Of a DNA stretch of 64,000 bases, positions 7,183 to 16,761 are shown piece by piece (within the stretch, counting starts at the first letter, position 1; each line of letters starts with the position of its first letter). This stretch comes from an uncultured Tateyamaria sp. GTDB lineage: Bacteria > Pseudomonadota > Alphaproteobacteria > Rhodobacterales > Rhodobacteraceae. The stretch covers positions 1 to 64,000 of the forward strand of contig NZ_CANKXW010000008.1 in assembly GCF_947487805.1 (NCBI RefSeq), written 5' to 3'. The notes beneath the pieces are model-generated. The model saw only the letters and a list, made by a program, of their open reading frames with translations, had not been told where the DNA came from and ran no database searches. A program made the position numbers and the translations under genes.

Positions 7183-10100
7183 TTATGCCGCTTGCGGCAT
7201 CTCTCGAGCTAGGACTTCAGCTTGCTTCACGACCTTTTTCACCGCCTCTGACTGCAAGTCTGGTGGGAAGCCGTGCTTACGCAGGATGCGCTTGATAACA
7301 ACACGCATCTTGGTTCGCACATTTTGCTTTCGCCACCAATCGACGGACGAGGTGCTCTGCACAGCATTCACAAGTTCCTGCGCTATCACGCGCAGCTCTT
7401 CGTTGCCCATCAGCTGCACCGCACTGTCGTTCTGAGCCAGAGCATCGTAGAAAGCGACCTCTTCAGCGGAAAGCCCATCTTCAGGCTGCGACTGAAGTTC
7501 CTTGGCCATCTCGATCATTTCTTGGATCACTTGAATCGCATCGATACTTCGGTTGTGGTACCGCGCCATCGCATCTTGAAGACGTTTGGAAAACGCTTCG
7601 TTCTGGGCTTTGTTGGTTCGGGTCCGCGAACTGATTTCACCGTTCAGCAGCTTCTTCAGAGCCTCAACCGCGAGGTTCTTATGGGGACTATTTTGTAGTC
7701 CCATTAAGAAGTCCTCACTCAGCACACTGAGGTCCGGCGCGTCCACGCCCGCAGCTTCGAGAATGTCGATCACTTCGGTCGAAGCGACAGCCCGATTGAG
7801 CAACTGAGCGATTGCCAGTTCTGCCTCCTCGGCCGTCCTGGCCTTACTCGACGAAGCATCCATTTTTCGTATTGCGGCTTGAACTGCGATGAAAAAGCCA
7901 ACTTCGTCTTTGACCTCCCGAGCGTCCGACGTTCCAGAAGCAATCCTGAAAGCTTTGACCAAGCCCGCAACCGCAGTCATGAAACGCTTCTTTGAGGCTT
8001 CGCGATCCTTGGGCTCTTGACCATCAATTTTGAGTGTCAACGCATGTTCGATAGCCGTGGGAAGCAAGCGAATTCTGTCCGCGGCGCTTCCTTTGACTGC
8101 CTCCATGTACGGAATGCCATGGAACATCGATCTCATGACGTCCAACTGCGTTAGCAACGCGTGGGCGGCCTCGCCTTGGTCTACGCCTGTCTGCTTCTGG
8201 TCGGCGTTCGAATAGTGCTTAAGAGCCTTCTTAAGGTCTGCCGCAAGACCAATGTAGTCCACAACAAGCCCAGAAGGTTTGGCCCCAAACACGCGATTGA
8301 TGCGTGTGATGGCCTGCATAAGACCGTGCCCCTTCATTGGCTTGTCCACGTACAGGGTGTGCATACAAGGCGCATCGAACCCCGTTAGCCACATGTCTCG
8401 CACTATCACCAGCTTCAGACCGTCTGACGCATCACGGTATCGGGTTCCAAGAGTTTCCAGACGAGCTTTTGACCTAATATGCGGCTGGAAGTCAGCAGGG
8501 TCTTGCGCAGCTCCGGTCATGACAACCTTTACTGCACCTGCACCATCTTCGTCCGAATGCCAGTCAGGTCGCGCCTCAGCGATCCGCTTGTACACCTCTA
8601 CGCAGATACGGCGTGACATGCAGACAATCATAGCTTTGCCGCCGTCCATTGCCTCTAGGCGTGCATCAAAATGCTCCAAGATATCCGCAACAACTGCGTC
8701 AAGACGCTTCTCGGAGCCAACCAGTTTTTCGATTTGCGTCCACTTGGTCGTCATGGAGCCTTTGGCGTCTTCGTCGAAAACGCCTCCATCCGCTTCGGCG
8801 TCTTCGATGATCTCATCGAATTCTGCGTCGAGCAGATCGCCGGCTTCCTCGCTCATCTCAATCTTCGCGACCCGGCCTTCATAGTAGATGGGTACGGTTG
8901 CCCCATCGGCGACAGCCTGGGCGATATCATAGACATCGATGTAGTCACCGAAGACCGCCTGCGTGTCCGCACCAACAAGAGAAATAGGTGTCCCCGTGAA
9001 GCCGACATGAACAGCATTTGGCAACGCGGTCCGCATATGATGCGCAAAGCCGTATTTGGTCTCACCAGTCTCCCGGTTCAGTTTTGCATCAAAACCGTAC
9101 TGCGAACGGTGCGCCTCATCCGCAAAGACGATGACATTCGAGCGGTCGGTCAATAGTCCGAAATCTGTCTGCCCTTTCTCCGGTCGAAACTTTTGGATCG
9201 TGGCAAAGATCACGCCCCCTACCTTGCGATCACCTAGCTTTTTTCGAAGATCTGGAACGTCCTCTGCCTGTACGGGCATTTCACCGAACAAGGCTGAGCA
9301 TCGCGAAAACGTTGCAAACAACTGATTGTCCAGATCGTTGCGGTCCGTGATGATCACCAAAGTCGGGTTTTCTAGCCTGGGGTCTCGCATCAAGCGGCCA
9401 CCGAGAAAGGCCATCAGCAAGGACTTGCCGGAACCCTGCGTGTGCCACATCACGCCGCCACGCCCATCGTTTCCACGGGCGCGGGCGACTGCGGCAACGC
9501 CTTTGCGCACAGCATGAAACTGATGATAACCCGCGATCTTCTTGATGGGGCCTTTGCCTTCATCCTCAAAGACGGTGCAAAACCGCAGCATGTCCATAAT
9601 GACGACCGGATCGAGAAGACCTTGAATGAGCGTTTGCAAAGCTAGGGCTGAGCCATCCTCGACCAGCGTGTCTCCATCGACCGTGCGCCAACGCATGAAA
9701 CGATCATAATTTGCGGAGAGTGAACCGAACCGCGCAGTCACACCTTCTGAAATGACATTGAATGCGTTTGTCCGGAACAGATCCGGAACCTGCGTCTTGT
9801 AGGTTTCGATCTGGTTGTAGGCCCCCTTGAGACTTCCGCTCTCGGTTCCTTTCAACTCGACCACGACGAGAGGAAGGCCGTTGAGGAAAAGGATGATATC
9901 GGGACGTCGTGCTGTCTGACCAACCACCTCAAATTGATTGACCGCCAACCAATCATTCTCCCGGTTTTCCCAATCGACCAAGCGCGCGATATCTGACCGT
10001 TCCGTGCCGCCCTCGAACCACGAGACAGGGACACCGGCCACAAGCACCTCATGGATGCGTCGGTTTTCCGACATTAGATCCCCGGCAAATTCAGTGTCGC

Positions 10101-10323
10101 GCACCTTGTTGAGTGCGGCCCGGATCGCGTCATCCGGTAGGTCTGGGTTCAGCCGCCGCAGGCTTTCGTCAAGACGTCCAAGGAGCAGCACCTCGCGAAA
10201 ACTCTCCCGCGCGGGCGCTTCATTCTCAGGCGACAGCTCTGAGCCATGCAGATAGGCAAAGCCCAAGCCCTGCAACTCTTCCAGCGCCCATTGTTCGAGA
10301 TCGTCTTCGGAAGCGAAAGCCAT
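7183..10323 (-). CDS. hsdR: Type I restriction enzyme, R (translocase/endonuclease) subunit
   Basis: The 1046-residue protein shows the full HsdR layout. An N-terminal PD-(D/E)XK nuclease domain has [20 protein letters not shown] at about 135-155. Two RecA-like superfamily 2 helicase domains follow, with Walker [14 protein letters not shown] at about 295, DEAH box [11 protein letters not shown] at about 405 and motif [13 protein letters not shown] at about 690. A helical C-terminal domain would bind the methylase. It cuts unmodified DNA after ATP-driven translocation. The ATG overlaps the upstream stop as TGATG, making this the last gene of a six-gene operon transcribed from hsdM. Confidence 0.95.
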   Translation of the reverse strand: MAFASEDDLEQWALEELQGLGFAYLHGSELSPENEAPARESFREVLLLGRLDESLRRLNPDLPDDAIRAALNKVRDTEFAGDLMSENRRIHEVLVAGVPVSWFEGGTERSDIARLVDWENRENDWLAVNQFEVVGQTARRPDIILFLNGLPLVVVELKGTESGSLKGAYNQIETYKTQVPDLFRTNAFNVISEGVTARFGSLSANYDRFMRWRTVDGDTLVEDGSALALQTLIQGLLDPVVIMDMLRFCTVFEDEGKGPIKKIAGYHQFHAVRKGVAAVARARGNDGRGGVMWHTQGSGKSLLMAFLGGRLMRDPRLENPTLVIITDRNDLDNQLFATFSRCSALFGEMPVQAEDVPDLRKKLGDRKVGGVIFATIQKFRPEKGQTDFGLLTDRSNVIVFADEAHRSQYGFDAKLNRETGETKYGFAHHMRTALPNAVHVGFTGTPISLVGADTQAVFGDYIDVYDIAQAVADGATVPIYYEGRVAKIEMSEEAGDLLDAEFDEIIEDAEADGGVFDEDAKGSMTTKWTQIEKLVGSEKRLDAVVADILEHFDARLEAMDGGKAMIVCMSRRICVEVYKRIAEARPDWHSDEDGAGAVKVVMTGAAQDPADFQPHIRSKARLETLGTRYRDASDGLKLVIVRDMWLTGFDAPCMHTLYVDKPMKGHGLMQAITRINRVFGAKPSGLVVDYIGLAADLKKALKHYSNADQKQTGVDQGEAAHALLTQLDVMRSMFHGIPYMEAVKGSAADRIRLLPTAIEHALTLKIDGQEPKDREASKKRFMTAVAGLVKAFRIASGTSDAREVKDEVGFFIAVQAAIRKMDASSSKARTAEEAELAIAQLLNRAVASTEVIDILEAAGVDAPDLSVLSEDFLMGLQNSPHKNLAVEALKKLLNGEISSRTRTNKAQNEAFSKRLQDAMARYHNRSIDAIQVIQEMIEMAKELQSQPEDGLSAEEVAFYDALAQNDSAVQLMGNEELRVIAQELVNAVQSTSSVDWWRKQNVRTKMRVVIKRILRKHGFPPDLQSEAVKKVVKQAEVLAREMPQAA

Positions 10324-11462
10324 CAGTCCACCTCCTCACCAAGCGACAGGTCAGGAATATCCAGACCATTCAGGCGTTCACCCAATACGTGTTCCAGTTT
10401 TTGGATATGCGAAGCCAACCAGCTCGCCATATCTGCCCAGGCGTCGCGGTTATATCCGTCAAACTCTTCCGAATAGACGATCAGGCTCTGCTTCTTGTCG
10501 TCCATCCGACGCCAGATCAATTCCGCCCCGAACTCAGCCTCAATCTGTTGTTTCTGTTCATACAACTGATCGAACAACCACTTGTTCTCCGCAGCATTCG
10601 CCCGCTCGAAACTCAACTGAACCCGCGCTTCCTTGCGCAGGAACACCAACTGAAATGGGCAAGACCGAACGCCAGAACCTGCACTCAACCAATGGCTTCT
10701 CGTTGGGCTGATGCTTCCGAAAAGCCCTGCACCATCTGCGCGCAGCTGATCCAGCGCCACCTCCCAGAAGTCGAGCCGCAACTTGTGACGCTTCTTCTGG
10801 GTGTCCTGAACCGCCTTCTCCTCGTTTTCCTTGCTCGACATCCCGATCATGAAATCCGCCGCTTCCGGCGTCGGGATGATCTGCTGGATGTCCACCATTA
10901 GCTCCTCGCCAAAGGAAAACGGCGTCACCTTGAAGCATTGCGCGCGAATGCCCCGGCTCAGAAGCCACAGCACCGTCGCCGTCACCTCACGCCGGAAATT
11001 GGCAGCGATAAAGATCATCCGCTGATCGTTGCCTGGGTTAAGGACGGTCTCCTCCAATTCCTCAACTTCCATGAACTCGCAAATCCGCACCGCCGCATTG
11101 CCGCCGCCCTCGTAGCGGTCGAGGTATTGCTGGTAGATGTCCACGATCTGCGTCTTGGTCAGGCCCGAGACATAGGCCGTGTATTTCAGCGCCTGCCAGG
11201 TCACATCCCGCCCGCTGTCATCGAGCTTGTTCTCGATCACAACCAGATTGCCGTCCTTGTCGAGCGCCAGAAGGTCCAGCCGCTCGCGCGTCTCGTCAAA
11301 CCCGTCGAACTCCTTCTGGATGATCAACAGCTCTTCCCCGAGCGCGTCGGGCTGGTTGGCCAACCATTCCTGCAAATGATCCCGCTCGCGCAGGTTCAGA
11401 TCAGCAAAGCGTTTCTGGACTAAGCGGGACAATCGGTTTTGGTTCAAATCAACGCGGAACAT
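10323..11462 (-). CDS. Accessory protein of the type I R-M operon (DUF4268-like, nuclease-fold N-terminus)
   Basis: The protein has 379 residues from the ATG at 11462 (the ORF track's extra Met is a TTG). The N-terminal region contains [20 protein letters not shown] at about 62-81, a clear D...ExK arrangement of PD-(D/E)XK folds as in NucS-like proteins. The C-terminal third ([28 protein letters not shown]) resembles DUF4268 proteins found beside restriction genes. Start and stop both overlap neighbours by TGATG, so it must be co-translated with hsdR and the preceding gene. It could restrain or assist restriction, or be an independent nuclease. Its function is not known. Confidence 0.7.
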   Translation of the reverse strand: MFRVDLNQNRLSRLVQKRFADLNLRERDHLQEWLANQPDALGEELLIIQKEFDGFDETRERLDLLALDKDGNLVVIENKLDDSGRDVTWQALKYTAYVSGLTKTQIVDIYQQYLDRYEGGGNAAVRICEFMEVEELEETVLNPGNDQRMIFIAANFRREVTATVLWLLSRGIRAQCFKVTPFSFGEELMVDIQQIIPTPEAADFMIGMSSKENEEKAVQDTQKKRHKLRLDFWEVALDQLRADGAGLFGSISPTRSHWLSAGSGVRSCPFQLVFLRKEARVQLSFERANAAENKWLFDQLYEQKQQIEAEFGAELIWRRMDDKKQSLIVYSEEFDGYNRDAWADMASWLASHIQKLEHVLGERLNGLDIPDLSLGEEVD

Positions 11463-12205
11463 CAATCACCTCTGAAATCGGAAAAATCTAAGATCGCGAC
11501 GCCAGCTAGGTCGCGCTGAAGAACATACTGCGACATGAAATCACGCTCGCGGATACGCTCGAAAACCTCACGTCTGTCCTGTGGCATTGAACGTTCCGCT
11601 CCACCAACATCAATGCCCAAGCCCGATTTGGCATCACATTTGCCAGAACTTGTGACCAGGCGATGCCACGGCTTCATATGCTTCTTGAGCTTGCTCAGAG
11701 CATTGGTTTTTTCCGCCTTAACTTTCTTGGCGCAGGCGACCGAGCAGCCCCAATAGCTTCGCCCGCGATAGGGATATTCGCCGCCGCCATGCAGTAGCTT
11801 GGAGTTTGAACCGTGGTCGTGGTTGAAGAAGACATATAGCGGGATGCAAGTCCCAGCATTCGCAATCAATTTGGCGGATTGGCCCGATGCCGGATCAAGG
11901 CCGCCATAGTCCGATCCTTTGCTGGAATGGTAGAGCCGCTTTGCCTGAACACGCAAACCCAGATCGCACCAAGGCGTGCGAACGATCCATTCCCAATCCG
12001 CGCCGTTGATGCCTTCCTCTGTCTTATTGAACATGGTCACGGTCAGTCCATGCTTGGCGTGATCGCGTGCCATGCGCAGCAAGAGCATTTCGGTGAGCGT
12101 CTCTTCCTGAAGGGCCAACCCACGTTTGAAAGCATGACCTTGCTCGTTCCAAACCCAAGCGGCTCGCCTGCGGAGATAGTCACGGAGAGTGATCGATGCA
12201 GCCAT
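11462..12205 (-). CDS. Accessory protein of the type I R-M operon with a candidate restriction-nuclease motif
   Basis: The protein has 247 residues from the ATG at 12205, which overlaps the previous stop as TGATG; the longer ORF runs back into that gene. The core GADWEWIVRTPWCDLGLRVQ followed by AKRL (about 67-91) fits a PD-(D/E)XK nuclease, with an acidic residue after Gly-Ala, Glu two residues later, and a Gln-Ala-Lys in the next strand. A Cys/Gly-rich middle follows (GGGEYPYRGRSYWGCSVACA). I do not recognise a named family with certainty (DUF6615 is a possibility). It is the second of three unusual genes between hsdS and hsdR. Confidence 0.55.
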   Translation of the reverse strand: MAASITLRDYLRRRAAWVWNEQGHAFKRGLALQEETLTEMLLLRMARDHAKHGLTVTMFNKTEEGINGADWEWIVRTPWCDLGLRVQAKRLYHSSKGSDYGGLDPASGQSAKLIANAGTCIPLYVFFNHDHGSNSKLLHGGGEYPYRGRSYWGCSVACAKKVKAEKTNALSKLKKHMKPWHRLVTSSGKCDAKSGLGIDVGGAERSMPQDRREVFERIRERDFMSQYVLQRDLAGVAILDFSDFRGD

Positions 12206-12666
12206 CACCAAACCTCGAACCGATCCATGGATCGCTTGCTCGCCGCCTCTGTCACAACCTGCCGCACGACCGCGCAGATGTCGTCGTCGCTGCGGGCGGG
12301 CATGTGGTCCTGGTCTTCGCAAACGCCGCAGCTGATCAGGACGGCTTCGGAATGGGGGAGTTCAGAGACCGTTCCGGCGACCATGCTGTCGAGGGTTTCT
12401 TCGAAACCATCGGAGAGCATGCCAGTGTCGCTATCGTATTTCTCTTGGTACCAGCACCACTCGTCCCAAACGGTTTTGAGCGGCTCTGCCGTGTCTTCAA
12501 ACATGCCTACGGCGGGCATCCGTTGCAGGCGGATGATGACGCGTTTGGCGAGCGCCTCGATGCGCTCGGCGGCAAAGACTTGGATGGGGTGGAAATAGTC
12601 CACCTCCGGGCCCGCCTCGGCCATCAGGAACGGGGCGGAGACGTCATAGGGTTTCGGTGCACTCAT
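12205..12666 (-). CDS. Uncharacterized protein in the type I R-M operon
   Basis: This 153-residue acidic protein has no motif I recognise. It contains several Trp/Tyr residues (KTVWDEWCWYQEKYDSDTGM) and a Cys pair (ISCGVCEDQDHM), with no membrane segment. Its ATG overlaps the hsdS stop as ATGA, and its stop overlaps the next start. The coupling makes a role linked to the restriction system likely; whether it is structural, regulatory or immunity-related cannot be told from sequence. Confidence 0.7.
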   Translation of the reverse strand: MSAPKPYDVSAPFLMAEAGPEVDYFHPIQVFAAERIEALAKRVIIRLQRMPAVGMFEDTAEPLKTVWDEWCWYQEKYDSDTGMLSDGFEETLDSMVAGTVSELPHSEAVLISCGVCEDQDHMPARSDDDICAVVRQVVTEAASKRSMDRFEVW

Positions 12667-13883
12667 AACATCGCCTCCACTTCCGCCTCAGCGGCTTTGA
12701 CGCGCAGGGTGCCGGACATGAGGCGGGGCAGCAGGGTGTCGCGGAGGGTGGCGAGGGTTTGGTTTTCCTTCGTTAGCTCAAGAACCTTTCGAAACATCGG
12801 ATCGACGATGCTTTCGAACGCAGCAGATACAGAACGAGGCGGCGAAACGACCGTGGCAGCTTGGAGTGTCTTGGTTGTTATGGTGTCAAAAACAGAACCA
12901 TGCGCTGCAAGCGTTATGCCCAATATTTCCGTCATGAACATGCAATTTGCGAAGAATGGTTTGCCCTCTCTGGAATTCAACGCATAGCAAGTTTGGTTCA
13001 TCGCGATCTGCTCTCCAAACATGCACGCACGGCCAGTGGTTGCGCCACGCGCGACAACAACTGTGGCGTACTTTGGGATCAGTTTCGTACTGCTCTTGGA
13101 CAGCCCCAGCTCGGTAATTCTGCGCTCTGTGGAAATCAAAAACGCTTGGCCGCATTGGCTTACATCTTTGGCGCTAGCCCATGGAATATAGCCGTCCCAA
13201 TAGTCCTCGATCGAAGTTTTTGGCGTCCCACCGGAGATAAGCTCTACGACCTCCAAAAGAGCTTTTTCTCCCCACCCCTCCGGCAGGCCGTTTTCGCCGA
13301 AGCGGTCGGGGAAGAGAGCGGCGGTTTCGGGGGCCATGTGGGCGGGGGGACGGTTTTGGGATTTGGCGTGGACGGGGTCGAACGTGACGAACCACGACCG
13401 ATAGAGCGCCCGCGCCATCTCTTCCAGGCAGGCCGAGGCCTTCCGGTTCGCCTCGATCTTGTCATCCAGCGCCCCCAATATCCCCGCAATCTCGCGTTGT
13501 TCTGGAAGTGGTGGCAAGACCACTGCTTCTTGGTGAGCATCGTTTCGGTTAACGCCAGGAACACCGCTCTTGTCGTTGAATTTTTCCCAATCCAAGGTCT
13601 GCAGAAAGTAGTAGCAAAACTTCGGATCATTCCCTTTGAAATCGCGGACGTACAGCGCAGTGTTCAAAGGCCAAAAGTCACTTTCAGAGAAGAAAACTTG
13701 GCCGATCGTTCCATAGCGACCTGTTATTACACCCGGCCCATTGACCTTTGCCTCTGAGTGAAGATCAGTTGGTCCAGACGAAGAAATTATTGGGACATCG
13801 CCGGGCTTGCGCTTGGCATGCGGCAAGTCATAACCACGTTTCAGCTCCAGCACGTCGCCCAGTTCAACGTCGGCCCAGCTCAC
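12663..13883 (-). CDS. hsdS: Type I restriction enzyme, S (specificity) subunit
   Basis: The protein has 406 residues from a GTG at 13883 that overlaps the hsdM stop as GTGA; the ORF track's earlier start is also a GTG. It has two target-recognition domains separated by long conserved helices. The first domain (about 1-125) ends in VLPPLPEQREIAGILGALDD, the classic HsdS helix start. The second (about 195-360) ends in a matching helix near FRKVLELTKENQTLATLRDT. HsdS sets the bipartite DNA target for methylation and restriction. The target itself cannot be read from sequence. Confidence 0.93.
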   Translation of the reverse strand: MSWADVELGDVLELKRGYDLPHAKRKPGDVPIISSSGPTDLHSEAKVNGPGVITGRYGTIGQVFFSESDFWPLNTALYVRDFKGNDPKFCYYFLQTLDWEKFNDKSGVPGVNRNDAHQEAVVLPPLPEQREIAGILGALDDKIEANRKASACLEEMARALYRSWFVTFDPVHAKSQNRPPAHMAPETAALFPDRFGENGLPEGWGEKALLEVVELISGGTPKTSIEDYWDGYIPWASAKDVSQCGQAFLISTERRITELGLSKSSTKLIPKYATVVVARGATTGRACMFGEQIAMNQTCYALNSREGKPFFANCMFMTEILGITLAAHGSVFDTITTKTLQAATVVSPPRSVSAAFESIVDPMFRKVLELTKENQTLATLRDTLLPRLMSGTLRVKAAEAEVEAML

Positions 13884-15406
13884 ACCAAGCCCCCCAACCA
13901 CGCCTCGATCTCGGTCTCCAGCCGTCGGCCTTCCTCGAAATGCCCCTGCAACTCGGCCCGCAGCCGCGTAAATTTTTCCTCAAACGGCTCGTCGTCCTCT
14001 TCCACCGCGCCCGCGCCCACGTAGCGGCCCGGGGTCAGCACGTAGTTGTGCTTGGCAATCTCCTCGACCTTCACGCTTGCGCAGAAGCCCGGCTCGTCTG
14101 CGTAAGGCCCCTCTGCCTCCTCCCCCCGCCAGGCATGGTAGGTGGTGGCGATCTTGGCGATCTCGTCCTCTGACAGTTCCTTTTGCTTGCGCGACCCTGC
14201 GATCAGCGCGCCCATCTTGCGGGCGTCGATGAACAGCACCTCGCCGCGCCGGTCGCGAAGCGTGCCGCCCGCCGCCGTGCCGTTGGATTTGTCCTTTGCC
14301 AGAAACCACAGGCAGGCGGGGATCTGTGTGCCAAAGAACAACTGTCCCGGCAGCGCCACCATGCAATCCACCGCGTCCTGTTCGACCATCGCCTTTCGAA
14401 TGTCGCCCTCGCCCGATTGCATGGACGACATCGACCCGTTAGCCATGACCACCCCTCCAATGCCGTTGGCGCTGAGGTGGTGGTGGATATGGGACATCCA
14501 AGCAAAGTTCGCATTGCCCGTCGGCGGCGTGCCATAGCGCCAGCGCGTGTCCTCGCGTAGCGCCTCGCCGTTCCAGTCCGAGATGTTGAAAGGCGGGTTG
14601 GCGAGGATAAAGTCAAACCGTTCATCCGGGAAGGCGTTGCGGGTCAGCGTGCCCTCCTGGTTCCAGCGCAGATCGCCAAAGATGCCCCGGATGGCAAGGT
14701 TCATGCGGGCGAGGCGAAAGGTCGTGTGGTTGCGTTCTTGCCCATAGACCGCGATGTCATCGACCCGGCCTTGGTGGGCGGCGATGAATTTCTCGGACTG
14801 GACGAAGAAGCCTCCGGTGCCGCAGCAGGGGTCATAGACGCGGCCATGGGTCGGCTCCATCATCTCAACCATGACCGAGACGATAGATTTAGGCGTATAG
14901 AACTCCCCGCCGCGCTTGCCCTCGGACGAGGCGAATTCCCCAATGAAGTATTCGTAGATGCGCCCGATCAGGTCGAAGTCGGATTTGGTACCGTGCAGTT
15001 CGAGGTTGGTGAACATCTCGATCAGGCCGGTGACGATGGCCCGGTCGAGGTTGGCGCGGCCAAAGACCTTTGGCAGCGCGTCTTGCAGCGAGGGGTTCGA
15101 TTTCTCAATCTCGCGCATGGCGTCGTCCACCTGCACGCCTATGTCGTTTGCTTTGGCATTGGCGGCGAGCCGATCCCAGCGGGCTTTTTCGGGCACCCAG
15201 AAGATGTTTTCGGCCTCGTATTCTTCGGGGTCTTCGAGGTCGATGTATTCATCCTTGGCGAATTCGGCCCGCTTGGCTTCGAACGCGGCAGAGACATAAC
15301 GGAGGAAGAGAAGGCCCAGGGCAACGTGTTTGTATTCGCCCGCGTCCATCGCCCCGCGCATCTTGTCAGCGGCGGCGAAGAGGGTCTTTTCAATGCGTTC
15401 TGCCAT
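13880..15406 (-). CDS. hsdM: Type I restriction enzyme, M (adenine methyltransferase) subunit
   Basis: The 508-residue protein has the HsdM N-terminal helical domain (MAERIEKTLFAAADKMRGAM), the SAM-binding motif YDPCCGTGGFFVQSEKF (about 195) and the catalytic motif IV ILANPPFNISDW (about 270), which predicts N6-adenine methylation. Its length is normal. It is the first gene of the hsd operon, 35 bp downstream of a small membrane-protein gene. Two copies with one HsdS would form the modification complex protecting host DNA. Confidence 0.95.
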   Translation of the reverse strand: MAERIEKTLFAAADKMRGAMDAGEYKHVALGLLFLRYVSAAFEAKRAEFAKDEYIDLEDPEEYEAENIFWVPEKARWDRLAANAKANDIGVQVDDAMREIEKSNPSLQDALPKVFGRANLDRAIVTGLIEMFTNLELHGTKSDFDLIGRIYEYFIGEFASSEGKRGGEFYTPKSIVSVMVEMMEPTHGRVYDPCCGTGGFFVQSEKFIAAHQGRVDDIAVYGQERNHTTFRLARMNLAIRGIFGDLRWNQEGTLTRNAFPDERFDFILANPPFNISDWNGEALREDTRWRYGTPPTGNANFAWMSHIHHHLSANGIGGVVMANGSMSSMQSGEGDIRKAMVEQDAVDCMVALPGQLFFGTQIPACLWFLAKDKSNGTAAGGTLRDRRGEVLFIDARKMGALIAGSRKQKELSEDEIAKIATTYHAWRGEEAEGPYADEPGFCASVKVEEIAKHNYVLTPGRYVGAGAVEEDDEPFEEKFTRLRAELQGHFEEGRRLETEIEAWLGGLV

Positions 15407-15441
15407 TCGAAATTCTTTCTACTCGGTATGAAATTGGGTCG

Positions 15442-15738
15442 TCAGTTGGACATCAGGCGGTCAAGCCTCCGGCTGGTGAAATGCAGCGTCAGGACGGAGC
15501 CGGTTAGGATTGGCAGCAGGAAGCCGGAGAGAGCGATGGCAAGTACGCCTGCGCCTGTGATCCATGTGAAATCTTGCGGTTGGCTCGCGAAGGTCAGCCG
15601 TAGAAAGCCGATCAGGTAGAGCGCACTGGCTGCTAGCAGAATCGCGTGGAGCGGCTCCAGTGTTTCAACGATATTGCGGCGCGCACGCTCTAAGGTGGCC
15701 TGGCGCAGTTTCTTCCATTGGTCGCTTGGTTTTTGCAT
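15442..15738 (-). CDS. Small two-helix membrane protein
   Basis: This 98-residue protein has a basic N-terminus (MQKPSDQWKKLRQATLERAR), two hydrophobic segments (about 31-50, ILLAASALYLIGFLRLTFA, and about 58-85, ITGAGVLAIALSGFLLPILT) and a basic C-terminal tail. It starts 5 bp after the stop of the XRE regulator gene and ends 35 bp before hsdM, so the three probably share a transcript. I recognise no family; function unknown. Confidence 0.6.
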   Translation of the reverse strand: MQKPSDQWKKLRQATLERARRNIVETLEPLHAILLAASALYLIGFLRLTFASQPQDFTWITGAGVLAIALSGFLLPILTGSVLTLHFTSRRLDRLMSN

Positions 15739-15742
15739 TTGC

Positions 15743-16165
15743 TTACTCCCTTACGAGTTCGATCCAAGTGTGAACGTCATCATCCGTTACTTCCCGCCCC
15801 TCGACATGCGACTGGTACCAACGCGCGACGATGGCCCCGCGCTTTTCACTCTTTATTTTGATGTCTTCTTCATTCAGGTGCTGATCGAGCGAAGTCTCGA
15901 TCCGCTTCAGCGCCTCGAAGTCATGCGCCGCGCGGACAGCCTTGGTGCCGAGCAGAATCCACGCTGCATCCACTTCGAACCGGTCCGCTATCGCCACGAG
16001 AGCCTCGACGGGCAACCCGCGCTGACCCTTTTCGTAGCTGTGATAGGCACGATGGGAGACGCCAATCGCCTCCGCCATGGCTGTTTGTGTCAGGCCAACT
16101 TCATTGCGCGCGATTGCGAGCCGCGCGCCCATAGAAGCGAAAACTGACCTATTGTCCTGTGGCAT
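15743..16165 (-). CDS. XRE-family transcriptional regulator, candidate controller of the hsd operon
   Basis: The protein has 140 residues from the ATG at 16165 (MPQDNRSVF); the ORF track's longer start is a TTG. The helix-turn-helix covers about residues 10-65 (IARNEVGLTQTAMAEAIGVS, then HRAYHSYEKGQRGLP). A helical C-terminus lacks the Ser/Lys dyad of a phage LexA-like repressor. It lies first in the minus-strand group that leads into hsdM, and is divergent from the excisionase-like and integrase genes. It is well placed to control restriction and mobility oppositely. Confidence 0.8.
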   Translation of the reverse strand: MPQDNRSVFASMGARLAIARNEVGLTQTAMAEAIGVSHRAYHSYEKGQRGLPVEALVAIADRFEVDAAWILLGTKAVRAAHDFEALKRIETSLDQHLNEEDIKIKSEKRGAIVARWYQSHVEGREVTDDDVHTWIELVRE

Positions 16166-16302
16166 GCGAGGTTCCCATTGACGCAACCGTCATAACGAGC
16201 GAAACTGCACAAAATGACGTTATTCCTATCCTCTTGCCATCTGAGCATGTCAAAAGGTGCGGAACAAGCGATTCCATTCATATCCAGCAGTGGAGGCTGA
16301 AA

Positions 16303-16509
16303 TTGACCCAGGAACGTCTTCTCTCTCCCAAACAGCTCAGCGAGATCGTGGGGCTCAGCCCTGCGCAAATTCGCGGCCTCATGAACACAGGGAAACTGGA
16401 GTTCGTGGAGATATCATCGAAGACCAAGATGCTGACGATGAGCGGTTGGGAGCGGTTTCAGAAGAACGCGACCAAGGTCAAAGGGGCTGAGGGTTCGGCA
16501 GCGAATTGA
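16303..16509 (+). CDS. Small HTH protein (excisionase/MerR-like)
   Basis: The region LLSPKQLSEIVGLSPAQIRG, followed by LMNTGKLEFVEISSKTKMLT, has the winged HTH pattern of excisionases and AlpA-like regulators. I place the start at TTG 16303, which has GGAGG 8 nt upstream, giving 68 residues. The ORF track's GTG at 16159 would overlap the divergent regulator and lacks a comparable site. It is followed 15 bp later by a second HTH gene and then the integrase, the typical position of a recombination directionality factor. Confidence 0.55.
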   Translation: MTQERLLSPKQLSEIVGLSPAQIRGLMNTGKLEFVEISSKTKMLTMSGWERFQKNATKVKGAEGSAAN

Positions 16510-16524
16510 TGGGGGTGTCAGGTC

Positions 16525-16761
16525 ATGGCGACGACAAATCTCAATTTCAACGTGGTAGATAAGCGCATGTTTAAGCAGTCCGAGGCCGCAAGCTATGCCG
16601 GATTGCCAGTCAAGCATTTCAAGGCCGCTTGCCCGGTGCGCCCGGTGGAGTTGATACGAGGTGCACGTCTTTGGGATCGCAGGGACCTCGACCTCTGGAT
16701 TGACGATGTGAAGTCTGGGTCCGTGACCGACACGCGCGAAACCATTCTGGACCGCCTTTAA
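16525..16761 (+). CDS. AlpA/excisionase-like HTH protein
   Basis: The 78-residue protein carries FKQSEAASYAGLPVKHFKAA, then RGARLWDRRDLDLWIDDVK. This is the HTH plus 'ydr.dLdaWid' ending of small regulators that sit in front of integrases. Its TAA overlaps the integrase ATG by one base (TAATG), so the two are translated together. It probably regulates excision or integrase expression. Confidence 0.75.
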   Translation: MATTNLNFNVVDKRMFKQSEAASYAGLPVKHFKAACPVRPVELIRGARLWDRRDLDLWIDDVKSGSVTDTRETILDRL

